Part shown: positions 38,400 through 46,258 of the stretch, in pieces
How positions within the stretch are numbered: position 1 is the first letter of the stretch
Layout of the letters: the number at the start of each line of letters is the position of its first letter
Assembly: GCF_000721705.1 (NCBI RefSeq)
Contig: NZ_JOJL01000028.1
Coordinates: 62,001-126,000, forward strand
Direction: 5' to 3'
DNA length: 64,000 nucleotides
DNA from: Actinoplanes subtropicus
GTDB lineage: Bacteria > Actinomycetota > Actinomycetes > Mycobacteriales > Micromonosporaceae
Notes under the pieces: model-generated
Databases searched by the model: none
What the model was told of the DNA's origin: nothing
What the model saw: only the letters and a program-made list of their open reading frames with translations
Program-made: the position numbers and the translations under genes

Positions 38400-39709
38400 G
38401 GCTCGAACACTATCGGTTCGTCACCTTTTCGGGGGCTACCCGGAGGCCGGTAACGTATCAATGCCGGGAAGGCCGCGGCCAGCCCGAGGGCCAGCCCGGC
38501 CGCCAGGAAGCCGCCGCCGGACCAGGCGACGGTCGTGCCGGTGAGGCCGGCGCTCGCGCCCGCCCGCAGGTCACCGAGCCGCGGCCCGCCGGCCACCACC
38601 ACGATGAAGACGCCCTGCAGCCGGCCGCGCATCCGGTCGGGCGCGAAGGTCTGCAGCATCGACTGCCGGTAGACGGCGCTCACCAGGTCGGCCGCGCCGC
38701 CCACGGCGAGCAGCAGCACCATCAGCCACAGCTGGTGGGCCAGGCCGGAGAAGCCGATCGCCACGCCCCAGCCGACCACCGCCAGCACCAGCGCCACGCC
38801 CTGCCGCTTGACCCGGCCGATCCAGCCCGAGCCGAGGCCGGCCACCACCGAGCCGATCGCGATCGCCGCGTACAGCCAGCCGATCGCCGCGCCGCCGCCG
38901 AACCGGTCGGTCGCCACCTCGGGGAACAGCGCCCGTGGCATGGCGAACACCATGGCGATGATGTCCACCGCGAAGGAGAGCAGCAGGACCGGCTGGGTGA
39001 CCAGGAACCGCAGGCCGTCGACGATGCCGCGGAGGCCGGCCGAGGGCTTCTCCTCGCCCTCGGCGTGACCGAGAGGCGGGATCGGCGGCAGCTTCCAGGT
39101 GGCCCAGAAGGAGACCGTGAACAGAGCCGCGTCGACCAGGTAGGCCACGGTCACGCCGGTGCTGGTGGTGGCCACGCCGAAGATCAGGCCGGCGGCCAGC
39201 GGGCCCAGCACTCCGCCGGCGGTGGTGGTCGTGTAGCTGAGCGTGTTCGCCGCCGGGACCAGACCGCCCGGCACGATCCGCGGGATGATCGCCTGCCGGG
39301 TCGGCGAGCTCACCGCGAAACCGGCCGACTGCAGCGCGGTCAGCGCCAGCAGCAGCCAGCCGCTGCGCACCCCGGCCAGCGCCTGGGCGAGCAGCCCGAC
39401 CGTCGACAGCCAGGCCAGGACCGAGCTGGCGATCAGCAGCTTGCGCCGGTCGATCACGTCCGCCGCCGCGCCGCCCCACAGCCCGAAGATCAGCAGCGGG
39501 ACCAGGGCGGCGACACCGAGCAGGCCGACCCAGCTCGAGGAGTGGGTGACCGCGTACATCTGGACCGGCACCGCCACCGAGGTGAACTGGAAGCCGAAGA
39601 ACGACACCCCGTTGCCGATCCACATGCGTCGATAGGCAGGGATCCTCAGCGGGCGGGTGTCGATCATCCAGGAGGTGCGCTCGGCCTCCTCGACGACGTC
39701 CTGGCTCAT
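38396..39709 (-). CDS. MFS transporter, EntS-like (MFS_3) family
   Basis: The 437-aa protein has 12 predicted helices. YRRMWIGNGVSFFGFQFTSVAVPVQMYAVTHSSSWVGLLGVAALVPLLIFGLWGGAAADVIDRRKLLI contains motif A (GGAAADVIDRRK). This is typical of EntS-like exporters, which move siderophores, macrolides or other small molecules out of the cell. It overlaps the pdxH stop by four bases and the epimerase start by four, so it is expressed from the pdxH transcript. There is no siderophore gene nearby, so the substrate is open. Confidence 0.85.
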   Translation of the reverse strand: MSQDVVEEAERTSWMIDTRPLRIPAYRRMWIGNGVSFFGFQFTSVAVPVQMYAVTHSSSWVGLLGVAALVPLLIFGLWGGAAADVIDRRKLLIASSVLAWLSTVGLLAQALAGVRSGWLLLALTALQSAGFAVSSPTRQAIIPRIVPGGLVPAANTLSYTTTTAGGVLGPLAAGLIFGVATTSTGVTVAYLVDAALFTVSFWATWKLPPIPPLGHAEGEEKPSAGLRGIVDGLRFLVTQPVLLLSFAVDIIAMVFAMPRALFPEVATDRFGGGAAIGWLYAAIAIGSVVAGLGSGWIGRVKRQGVALVLAVVGWGVAIGFSGLAHQLWLMVLLLAVGGAADLVSAVYRQSMLQTFAPDRMRGRLQGVFIVVVAGGPRLGDLRAGASAGLTGTTVAWSGGGFLAAGLALGLAAAFPALIRYRPPGSPRKGDEPIVFEP

Positions 39710-40362
39710 GGGGCGAGCCTTTCCAAGATCCAGGACTCGTTTGCCGTACGCCGGAAGCGCAGCCGATCGTGCAGCCGGTTCGAGCGTCCCTGCCAGAACT
39801 CCACCGTCTCCGGCCGGACCCGCAGGCCACCCCAGTGCGGCGGGGCCGGCACCGGACCGTCCCCGAAGCGCTCAACCGCCGCCGCCAGCCCCGCCTCCAC
39901 CGCGGCTCGGTCGGCCAGCACCCGCGACTGCGGGCTCGCCCACGCGCCCAGCTGCGAACCGCGCGGGCGGGAGGCGAAGTACTCCTCGGTCTCGGCCCGC
40001 GACACCCGCTCCACCGCCCCTGCCACGATCACCTGGCGCTGCATGGCAAACCACGGAAAAACCAGGCTTGCGTACGGGTTGGCCGCCAGTTCCGAGCCCT
40101 TCCGCGACTCGTAATTGGTGAAAAAGGTGAAGCCCCGCTCGTCGTACTCCTTGAGCAGGACGGTGCGCGCCGAGGGCCGCCCCTTCGCACTTGCGGTCGC
40201 CACGATCATCGCGTTCGGCTCGGGCAGCCCGTAGGCCGCCGCGTCCGCGAACCAGGCCGCGAACTGGCTGGTCCAGCTCCCGGCGAGGTCGTTCTCCAGC
40301 AGTTCACCACGCTCGGTGTAGTCGCGCCGCATCACCGCGGGCGAGGGGGGTTCCACGGTCAC
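39706..40362 (-). CDS. pdxH: Pyridoxamine 5'-phosphate oxidase
   Basis: The 218-aa protein has the PdxH pattern: MRRDYTERGELLENDLAGSWTSQFAAWFADA with the N-terminal substrate-binding segment, NAMIVATASAKGRPSARTVLLKEYDERGFTFFTNYESRKGSELAANPYASLVFPW with FMN contacts, SPQSRVL, and the C-terminal FWQGRSNRLHDRLRFRR with substrate-binding Arg and His. It oxidises pyridoxine or pyridoxamine 5'-phosphate to PLP using FMN and O2. It leads an operon and diverges from citrate synthase. Its PLP product is needed by SerC encoded just across the divide. The start is GTG 40362. Confidence 0.95.
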   Translation of the reverse strand: MTVEPPSPAVMRRDYTERGELLENDLAGSWTSQFAAWFADAAAYGLPEPNAMIVATASAKGRPSARTVLLKEYDERGFTFFTNYESRKGSELAANPYASLVFPWFAMQRQVIVAGAVERVSRAETEEYFASRPRGSQLGAWASPQSRVLADRAAVEAGLAAAVERFGDGPVPAPPHWGGLRVRPETVEFWQGRSNRLHDRLRFRRTANESWILERLAP

Positions 40363-40398
40363 GAGCGCTCCTAAGGAAATACTTTCCGGTTCAACGAC

Positions 40399-40421
40399 CG
40401 TAAGTCGGAGCGGGCCTTACG
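40399..40421. promoter_or_regulatory. Inverted repeat between pdxH and the citrate synthase gene
   Basis: CGTAAG (40399-40404) and CTTACG (40416-40421) form a perfect 6-11-6 inverted repeat in the 164-bp divergent promoter region. It could be an operator for either gene. Nothing identifies the binding protein. Confidence 0.3.
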
Positions 40422-40526
40422 TCAGCTCGGAAAGGATGGGTGTCGTCCAGAGCACATCGCATCACCACCATCGGACGGGCAATATGAAGAACTCATAGCG
40501 TTTTTTCACAGGGAGACCTGTCTCAA

Positions 40527-41642
40527 TTGAGTGCCGTGTCCGATTTCAAGCCGGGCCTCGAGGGCGTCGTCGCCTTCGAGACCGAGATCGCCGAGCCCGA
40601 CCAGGCCGGCGGATCCCTGCGCTACCGCGGGGTGGACATCGAGGACCTGATCGGCCAGGTCTCCTTCGGCGACGTGTGGGGGCTGCTGGTCGACGGGAAG
40701 TTCGGCCCCGGCCTGCCGCCCGCCGAGCCGTTCCCGGTCCCGGTCCACTCCGGCGACATCCGGGTCGACGTCCAGTCCGCCGTGGCCATGCTCGCGCCCT
40801 ACTGGGGGCTGCGCCAACTGCTCGACATCGACGACGAGCAGGCCCGCCGTGACCTCGCCCGGGTGTCGGTGACCGCGCTCTCGTTCGTCGCCCAGGCCGC
40901 CCGCGGCCTCGGCCTGCCGGCCGTCCCGCAGAAGGACATCGACAAGGCCGGGACGATCGTCGAGCGGTTCATGCGCCGGTGGCGCGGCGAGCCCGACCCG
41001 CGGCACGTCAAGGCGGTCGACGCGTATTTCATCTCGGCCGCCGAGCACGGGCTGAACGCGTCGACCTTCACGTGCCGGATAGCCGCCTCGGTCGGCGCCG
41101 ACGTGGCCGCGTGCATCTCGGCCGGCATCGGCGCGCTCTCCGGCCCGCTGCACGGCGGCGCGCCCTCCCGGGTGCTGCACATGATCGAGGCGGTGGAGCG
41201 CAGCGGCGACGCCGAGGGGTACGTCAAGGGCGTCCTCGACCGGCACGAGCGGCTGATGGGCTTCGGTCACCGCGTCTACCAGACCGAGGACCCGCGCGCC
41301 CGGGTGCTCAAGAACATCGCCCGCGAGCTGGGCGCGTCCCGCTACGACGTGGCCGTCTCGCTCGAACGGGCGGCGCTGGCCGAGTTGCGGGCCCGCAAGC
41401 CGGACAGGGCGATCGCCACCAACGTGGATTTCTGGTCGGCGGTGGTGCTCGACTTCGCCGAGGTGCCGGCGCACATGTTCACCTCGATGTTCACCTGCGC
41501 CCGGGTGGCCGGGTGGAGCGCGCACGTGCTCGAGCAGAAGCGGCTGGGCCGCATCCTGCGCCCGAGCCTGCGCTACATCGGGCCGGGGCCGCGCAAGCCG
41601 AACGCGGTCGAGGGCTGGGAGGCGCTCGCGCATAATGGGTGA
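40527..41642 (+). CDS. citA: Citrate synthase 2 (CitA-type)
   Basis: The 371-aa protein has the citrate synthase core: GSLRYRGVDIEDLIGQ near the start, LSGPLHGGAPSRVLHMIEA with the first catalytic His, LMGFGHRVYQTEDPRARVLK with the oxaloacetate-binding His, and ATNVDFWSAVVLDF with the catalytic Asp. Length and sequence fit the second citrate synthase of actinobacteria (CitA), not the main GltA. The start is TTG 40527, twelve bases after AGGGAG; GTG 40536 is possible. The serC gene follows with a GTGA overlap. CitA-SerC-SepH grouping occurs in mycobacteria too. Confidence 0.93.
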   Translation: MSAVSDFKPGLEGVVAFETEIAEPDQAGGSLRYRGVDIEDLIGQVSFGDVWGLLVDGKFGPGLPPAEPFPVPVHSGDIRVDVQSAVAMLAPYWGLRQLLDIDDEQARRDLARVSVTALSFVAQAARGLGLPAVPQKDIDKAGTIVERFMRRWRGEPDPRHVKAVDAYFISAAEHGLNASTFTCRIAASVGADVAACISAGIGALSGPLHGGAPSRVLHMIEAVERSGDAEGYVKGVLDRHERLMGFGHRVYQTEDPRARVLKNIARELGASRYDVAVSLERAALAELRARKPDRAIATNVDFWSAVVLDFAEVPAHMFTSMFTCARVAGWSAHVLEQKRLGRILRPSLRYIGPGPRKPNAVEGWEALAHNG

Positions 41643-42808
41643 CCGTGACTGAGCCAACCCGCGGCGGAAAACAAAATGACAAACCGTTGATGAGCATCGC
41701 GATCCCCGAGGACCTCAAACCGGTAGACGGCCGCTTCGGCTCCGGCCCCAGCAAGGTGCGCCCCGAGGGCGTCGAGGCGCTGTCCGCGGTGTCACGCACG
41801 TACCTGGGCACCTCGCACCGGCAGAAGACGGTGAAGAACCAGGTCGCCCGCCTGCGCCGCGGCCTGGCCGAGTTCTTCGCGCTGCCCGAGGGGTACGAGG
41901 TGATCCTCGCCAACGGCGGCACCAGCGCGTTCTGGGAGGTCGCCACCTTCGGCCTGATCCGCGACCGGGCCCAGTTCGCCGAGTTCGGCGAGTTCGGCGC
42001 CAAGTTCGCCAAGGCCGCGGCGGACGCGCCGTTCCTGGCCGACCCGACCGTGCACAAGGCGCCCGGCGGCCAGGCGGCGTTCCTCACCGCCGAGGCCGGC
42101 GTCGACGTCTACGCGTCGGTGCAGAACGAGACCTCCACCGGCGTGGCCGTGCCGGTCCGCCGGGTCGCCGGCGCCGACAAGGGCGCGCTGCTGCTCACCG
42201 ACGCGACCTCGGGCGGCGGCAGCCTCGACGTCGACCTGCGCGAGACCGACGTGTACTACCTCGCCCCGCAGAAGGCGCTCGGCTCGGACGGCGGCATCTG
42301 GCTCGCGCTGATGTCCCCGGCGGCGATCGCCCGCGCGTACGAGATCAAGTCGTCGGGGCGGTACATCCCGCAGTTCCTCGACCTGGTCACGGCGATCGAG
42401 CAGTCCCGCCTCGAGCAGACGTACAACACCCCGGCGCTGGCCACCGTGTTCCTGGCGGCCGAGCAGCTGGACTGGATGAATGCGCAGGGCGGCCTCTCCT
42501 GGGCGGTCAAGCGCAGCGCGGAGAGCGCGGCGGCGATCTACGGCTGGGCCGACAAGTCGCCGTATGCGACGCCGTTCGTCACCGACCCGGCGCTGCGCTC
42601 GGCCGCGGTGGCCACCATCGACTTCGCCGAGGGCGTCGACGCGGCGGCGATCGCCAAGGTGCTGCGGGCCAACGACGTGGTGGACACCGAGCCGTACCGC
42701 AAGCTCGGCCGCAACCAGCTGCGCATCGCGCTCTACCCGACGGTCGACCCGTCGGATGTGACCGCGCTGACCGCCTGCATCGACTACGTGGTGGAGCGGC
42801 TGTCCTAG
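41639..42808 (+). CDS. serC: Phosphoserine aminotransferase
   Basis: The 389-aa PLP enzyme begins with DLKPVDGRFGSGPSKVRPEGVEAL, the actinobacterial SerC signature. The PLP Lys is in YYLAPQKALGSDGG, with ANGGTSAFWEVATFG as the cofactor phosphate cradle. It converts 3-phosphohydroxypyruvate and glutamate to phosphoserine and 2-oxoglutarate, and also serves pyridoxal synthesis in some bacteria. GTG 41639 overlaps the citrate synthase stop; ATG 41690, 17 codons later, is a realistic alternative because residues before it look unconserved. The neighbouring pdxH makes the cofactor. Confidence 0.94.
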   Translation: MTVTEPTRGGKQNDKPLMSIAIPEDLKPVDGRFGSGPSKVRPEGVEALSAVSRTYLGTSHRQKTVKNQVARLRRGLAEFFALPEGYEVILANGGTSAFWEVATFGLIRDRAQFAEFGEFGAKFAKAAADAPFLADPTVHKAPGGQAAFLTAEAGVDVYASVQNETSTGVAVPVRRVAGADKGALLLTDATSGGGSLDVDLRETDVYYLAPQKALGSDGGIWLALMSPAAIARAYEIKSSGRYIPQFLDLVTAIEQSRLEQTYNTPALATVFLAAEQLDWMNAQGGLSWAVKRSAESAAAIYGWADKSPYATPFVTDPALRSAAVATIDFAEGVDAAAIAKVLRANDVVDTEPYRKLGRNQLRIALYPTVDPSDVTALTACIDYVVERLS

Positions 42809-43095
42809 GCACGAGCGTGACCACGCACTTCAGCCCGGATGGTCGCGCTGCGGCCCCGGCCATGCAGTGAGCTCGCGCTGAGCATCGAGAGCCGCGGTTC
42901 GTGCTCTTGGTCACTCCCCCCTCGTACGATATGGGAGTTTTATGAAGTTGAATGGTCTTTGCTGTCGACGAGTTTAAGATCATCTCCCCAGGTCAGCGAA
43001 CATGAGACCTCGTGAATAACGGCGCGCCTCCCCCATTGGGTTACCCGGACGCGTACCGTGTTGCAGACGGCAGGCCCACGGAATGGAGGCAACGC
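42809..43095. other. Intergenic region between serC and sepH
   Basis: This 287-base region has no supported gene. It is AT-richer near 42930-42985 (for example GGAGTTTTATGAAGTTGAATGG), where the sepH promoter probably lies. The open frame from 43012 to the sepH ATG lacks a ribosome site. Confidence 0.5.
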
Positions 43096-44172
43096 ATGCG
43101 GCCGGTACGCTTCGTCGCCCTTTCCGAGGACGGTCAGGCCCTGGTGCTCGCCGATGAGGTCGGCCGGCTTCTGGCCCTCCCTCTCGACGACCGGGTCAAC
43201 AGCGCGGTGGCCCACGAGCCGCACCTGGCCCCCTCCGGCGCGCCCATCGCCGCGTCCACTCCGGAGTCCATGGCCTCGCTGTCCCCGCGCGACATCCAGG
43301 CCCGCATCCGCTCCGGCGAGTCCGCCGAAGACGTCGCCCGCATCGCCGGCGTCCCGGTCGACCGCGTGCTGCGCTATGCCGGCCCGGTGCTGCAGGAGCG
43401 CGCCATGCTCGCCCAGCATGCGCGGCGCACCCGCCTGAAGACCTCCGACTCGGGCGCCCCGCTGGCCGAGGTGGTCGACAGCCGCCTGGCCCAGCACGGC
43501 ATCGACACCGAGAAGATCTCGTGGGACGCGTTCCGCCGCGAGGACGGCACCTGGCGGATCATCGCGACCTGGCCCTCCGGCAAGGCGACCGCCCAGGCCA
43601 TCTGGGATCTCGACAAGGGACGCCAGGTCGTCTCCCCGCACGACGACATGGCGCAGTACCTGTGCGCCGAGCGCCCCACCCAGATCCTCGGCCAGGAACC
43701 GGTCCCCGAGCGCACGTTCCTCGAGCAGCGCGGCGGCCACGGCCTGCCCGGGCCCGCCCGCACGACCGAGCCGGCCCGCGGCGGCCACTCGCTACCCACC
43801 CCCGAGACCACGACGCCTCGCCCGACCCGCGACCCGATCCGCTCCGGCCGCGACGCCCTGCTGGCCTCGCTCGACCGCCCGCTGGGCGGCGGCCGCGGCC
43901 TGGACGGCCCAGAGCCCCGACGCCCCGTCGCGGGCGGCGCCGCGGCCCTGCTCGGCGGCGGCTCCGGCTCGGCCTTCGACGAGGACGCCGACCTCCCCAA
44001 GGAGGTCCCGGCCGTGCCCTCGCTGGCGGTGCTGCGCCCGCGGCGCACCGTCGGCCAGTCCGGCGCCCAGTCAGGCACCGGCGAGACCGACGAGACCAAG
44101 CCCCGCAAGCGCCTCCCCAGCTGGGATGACGTCCTGTTCGGCGGAGGCCCCGCCGCCCGCGAGTCATCCTGA
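43096..44172 (+). CDS. sepH: Septation protein SepH
   Basis: The 358-aa protein starts at ATG 43096, seven bases after GGAGG. MRPVRFVALSEDGQALVLADEVGRLLALPLDD is the conserved SepH (DUF3071) start. The helix-turn-helix-like block SPRDIQARIRSGESAEDVARIAGVPVDRVLRYAGPVLQERAMLA follows, and then DGTWRIIATWPSGKATAQAIWDLDKGRQVVSPHDD. A long disordered Pro/Gly/Arg-rich C-terminus ends at WDDVLFGG. SepH binds FtsZ and stimulates its assembly in actinobacteria. The usual neighbourhood with serC is kept. The stop overlaps the thpR start. Confidence 0.94.
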   Translation: MRPVRFVALSEDGQALVLADEVGRLLALPLDDRVNSAVAHEPHLAPSGAPIAASTPESMASLSPRDIQARIRSGESAEDVARIAGVPVDRVLRYAGPVLQERAMLAQHARRTRLKTSDSGAPLAEVVDSRLAQHGIDTEKISWDAFRREDGTWRIIATWPSGKATAQAIWDLDKGRQVVSPHDDMAQYLCAERPTQILGQEPVPERTFLEQRGGHGLPGPARTTEPARGGHSLPTPETTTPRPTRDPIRSGRDALLASLDRPLGGGRGLDGPEPRRPVAGGAAALLGGGSGSAFDEDADLPKEVPAVPSLAVLRPRRTVGQSGAQSGTGETDETKPRKRLPSWDDVLFGGGPAARESS

Positions 44173-44657
44173 CCCGCCTCTTCGTAGCCCTCTTCCCACC
44201 GGAGCCGGTGATCCGGTCGCTGCGCGCCGCGTTGCCGCCCGGCGCGCCCTTGACCAAGCCCTCCAAATGGCACATCACGCTGGTCTTCCTCGGCGAGGCA
44301 CCGCCCGGCGAGGTGTCGGCGGTCCTTTCCGAGCTCCGCCCCGGCGCCAGTTTCTCCCTACGGCTCACCGGCGGCGGGCGCTTCGGCACCGCCGCCTGGG
44401 CAGGCGTAGCCGGCGATCTCGAAGCCCTGACGGCCTTGCAGGGCGGGATCAAGTCCCTTTTATCCGCCTCGGGGTATTTATCGGATGCACGCCCCTACCA
44501 GCCCCACCTGACCGTCTCGTATCGCGGCGACCGTGCGACAAGCACGGCGCTGGCCGCCCATGAGAGCACACCGTGGACGGTCACCGAGTTCGCACTCGTG
44601 GAAAGCCGAGACGGCAACTACGACCGGCTGCAGTCCTGGCCGCTCGCCGACCACTGA
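44169..44657 (+). CDS. thpR: RNA 2',3'-cyclic phosphodiesterase (2'-5' RNA ligase family), apparent CTG start
   Basis: The 162-aa protein has both HxT motifs of the 2H phosphoesterase family: WHITLVFLG and PHLTVSY. The family's N-terminus (xTRLFVALFPPEPVIRSLRAALP) is encoded in frame from 44169, but the codon there is CTG; no ATG, GTG or TTG exists before GTG 44208. Starting at 44208 would delete the first beta-strand of the fold. CTG at 44169 forms a CTGA overlap with the sepH stop, exactly where an ATGA or GTGA would be expected, so a CTG start with translational coupling is the best reading. The enzyme opens 2',3'-cyclic phosphates on RNA. Confidence 0.82.
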   Translation: MTRLFVALFPPEPVIRSLRAALPPGAPLTKPSKWHITLVFLGEAPPGEVSAVLSELRPGASFSLRLTGGGRFGTAAWAGVAGDLEALTALQGGIKSLLSASGYLSDARPYQPHLTVSYRGDRATSTALAAHESTPWTVTEFALVESRDGNYDRLQSWPLADH

Positions 44658-44678
44658 CACGAACCCCCACCGCAACAA

Positions 44679-45326
44679 TCACGCCCCCGCATCTCCGAGC
44701 GCTCGGCCGGGGTCTGGGGCAGCGCCGCAGGGTCTTCCCACAGCCGCAGCCAGCAACGCCTGCCCCGAAGACCGCATCAGCTCAACGGCGTCCGAACGGG
44801 ACAACCCGGCGATATCGACCAGCCAGATCAACGACTCGATCCCGGTAGTGGCCCGAATAGCGATCGCCAACCGCCGCACATCAACCTCAGGATGCGACGA
44901 CCGCAACGGCTCCAACGCATCCACGATCCAATCGATCGCCCGCCCCCGCCGCAGCACAGGCTGATCCGCTCCCGGCGACAGCGAGAGCCGCAACGAGGCC
45001 CGCAACTGCGGCTCCCAATCAAGATTGACCCGGCCGAACTCCCGCAACACCAGATCAAGCCGAGCCGAAGCATCATCGGCAGGCGCATCCGGCGGCAACA
45101 ACGACCGCTGCGAGATCTCCGGATGCGCCGCCAACAGCAGCGCCCGCTGACTCGGAAAATACCGATAAGCCGTCGTACGCGAAATACGCGCCTCGGCAGC
45201 GGCTTGCTCAACCGTCGGATCCACTCCGTCGGCCAACAACCGCCGAACCGCGGCAACCAACGCCTCCCGAGTGCGCGCCTTCTGGTCACGCCGACCGGTG
45301 GCTTCATATGGTACTGCCATCACCAT
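44679..45326 (-). CDS. TetR-family transcriptional regulator
   Basis: The 215-aa protein has the helix-turn-helix RDQKARTREALVAAVRRLLADGVDPTVEQAAAEARISRTTAYRYFPSQRALLLAAHPEI at about 13-70, then an all-helical effector domain. ATG 45326 overlaps a palindrome; ATG 45320 is an alternative start. It is divergent from a small cupin gene, with the shared operator region of about 45 bases between them, so the cupin is the likely target. Codon use appears less GC3-biased (many CGA, ATC and AAC codons in the + strand complement) than in its neighbours, hinting at transfer. Confidence 0.87.
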   Translation of the reverse strand: MVMAVPYEATGRRDQKARTREALVAAVRRLLADGVDPTVEQAAAEARISRTTAYRYFPSQRALLLAAHPEISQRSLLPPDAPADDASARLDLVLREFGRVNLDWEPQLRASLRLSLSPGADQPVLRRGRAIDWIVDALEPLRSSHPEVDVRRLAIAIRATTGIESLIWLVDIAGLSRSDAVELMRSSGQALLAAAVGRPCGAAPDPGRALGDAGA

Positions 45327-45334
45327 AATGGTAC
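45308..45334. promoter_or_regulatory. TetR operator candidate between the regulator and the cupin gene
   Basis: ACCAT-A-ATGGT (45322-45332) is a perfect odd palindrome. ATGGTAC occurs twice in direct orientation, at 45308-45314 and 45328-45334, two helical turns apart. The site overlaps the start of the TetR gene, so binding would autorepress. Confidence 0.5.
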
Positions 45335-45373
45335 CGTAGTCCCATCTTGACGATGCAGGGAGGGCACAACCAC

Positions 45374-45709
45374 ATGGATCCCACCGAGGTAAGCCCCGAC
45401 CTCTACGCGACAGTCTTCGAGAACGATCGAGTACGAGTCCTGAAATATCGGGACAAGCCGGGTGATTGCACCAAGCCGCACACCCACCCCGACTCGGTCA
45501 TGGTCACCCTGTCCGCGTTCCGCCGCCGCATCTTCTCCGGCGACCGCAGCGTCGAGGTGGAGATCCCGGCCGGCGCGGTGCGCTGGGTCGGCGCCCAGGA
45601 GCACTCCGGCGAGAACATCGGCGACACCGAGACGGTCTCCATCTTCATCGAGCTCAAGGAACCCGGCCCCGCCACCGCCGAGGCGCCCCTGGGCCCGACC
45701 GCCGGCTAG
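45374..45709 (+). CDS. Small cupin-domain protein
   Basis: The 111-aa single-domain cupin starts at ATG 45374 behind GGGAGGG. Metal-site residues are seen in CTKPHTHPDSVMVTLSAFRRRIF (two His four apart with a further acidic residue) and the second cupin half VEVEIPAGAVRWVGAQEHSGENIGDTETVSIFIELKE. Proteins of this type are described as cytoplasmic cupins of unknown function. Divergent TetR control suggests a response to a small molecule. It could be an isomerase, dioxygenase or binding protein. Confidence 0.8.
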   Translation: MDPTEVSPDLYATVFENDRVRVLKYRDKPGDCTKPHTHPDSVMVTLSAFRRRIFSGDRSVEVEIPAGAVRWVGAQEHSGENIGDTETVSIFIELKEPGPATAEAPLGPTAG

Positions 45710-46137
45710 CGCAGAACCAACCCGGCCGCCTGCAGCTCGCTCTCCACCCGCAGCCGCTCGAGATCCCGATCCATGCCCTCCAGCGGCTCGAGGTGCTCGC
45801 TCACCCCCAGGCACTGGCAGGCAAGACAGAGCCGCACGTCGTACGCGCTCAGCACGGCAGCCCGCCACTTCTCCGACAGCTGGGTCGGCCCGCCGCGGCG
45901 CTGCCGGCCCAGGCGGCGCAGGTCACAGGCGATCTGCTCGATCGAGGGCGTACCCAGGACGACCGGCACCGGCCCATCCGAGCGCAGCGCCCGGTCAAGC
46001 CGCCGAAGCGCCCGCCCATCACGCCGGAACCGACCCAGGACCATCTCGTCACCATTCACCACGGCCACCACGGCGCACGAAACGCACAGCAGCGTCAGCA
46101 ACACCGCCGAAAGCACCACCACGTGCGCCAGGCCCAC
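45706..46137 (-). CDS. Small membrane protein of unknown function, actinobacterial
   Basis: The protein of about 143 aa has one N-terminal helix (VVVLSAVLLTLLCVSCAVVAVVNG, about 6-29), possibly preceded by a short periplasmic start. The cytoplasmic part has RRLDRALRSDGP, TPSIEQIACDLRRLGRQRRGG and a Cys-containing block AYDVRLCLACQCLGVSEHLEPLEGMDRDLERLRVESELQAAGL. That final block looks strongly conserved and I recall similar streptomycete proteins with no known role. The start is uncertain: GTG 46137 or TTG 46143. It overlaps the cupin stop by four bases on the opposite strand. Confidence 0.7.
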   Translation of the reverse strand: MGLAHVVVLSAVLLTLLCVSCAVVAVVNGDEMVLGRFRRDGRALRRLDRALRSDGPVPVVLGTPSIEQIACDLRRLGRQRRGGPTQLSEKWRAAVLSAYDVRLCLACQCLGVSEHLEPLEGMDRDLERLRVESELQAAGLVLR

Positions 46138-46258
46138 GGACAAGACGCTAGGTCGCCAATTCCCGGCCTGCTATACCCATTCGGCCGACCGGGCCTGCCA
46201 ATCCACGACATTGGCGGATCCCGGACACGGGCGTCCCCCAGGTACGCTCGGGGCCCTC

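Noticed and set aside
38393..40114. 573-codon plus-strand frame across the MFS and pdxH genes
   Set aside because: Spans two genes on the other strand and has shadow-type composition.
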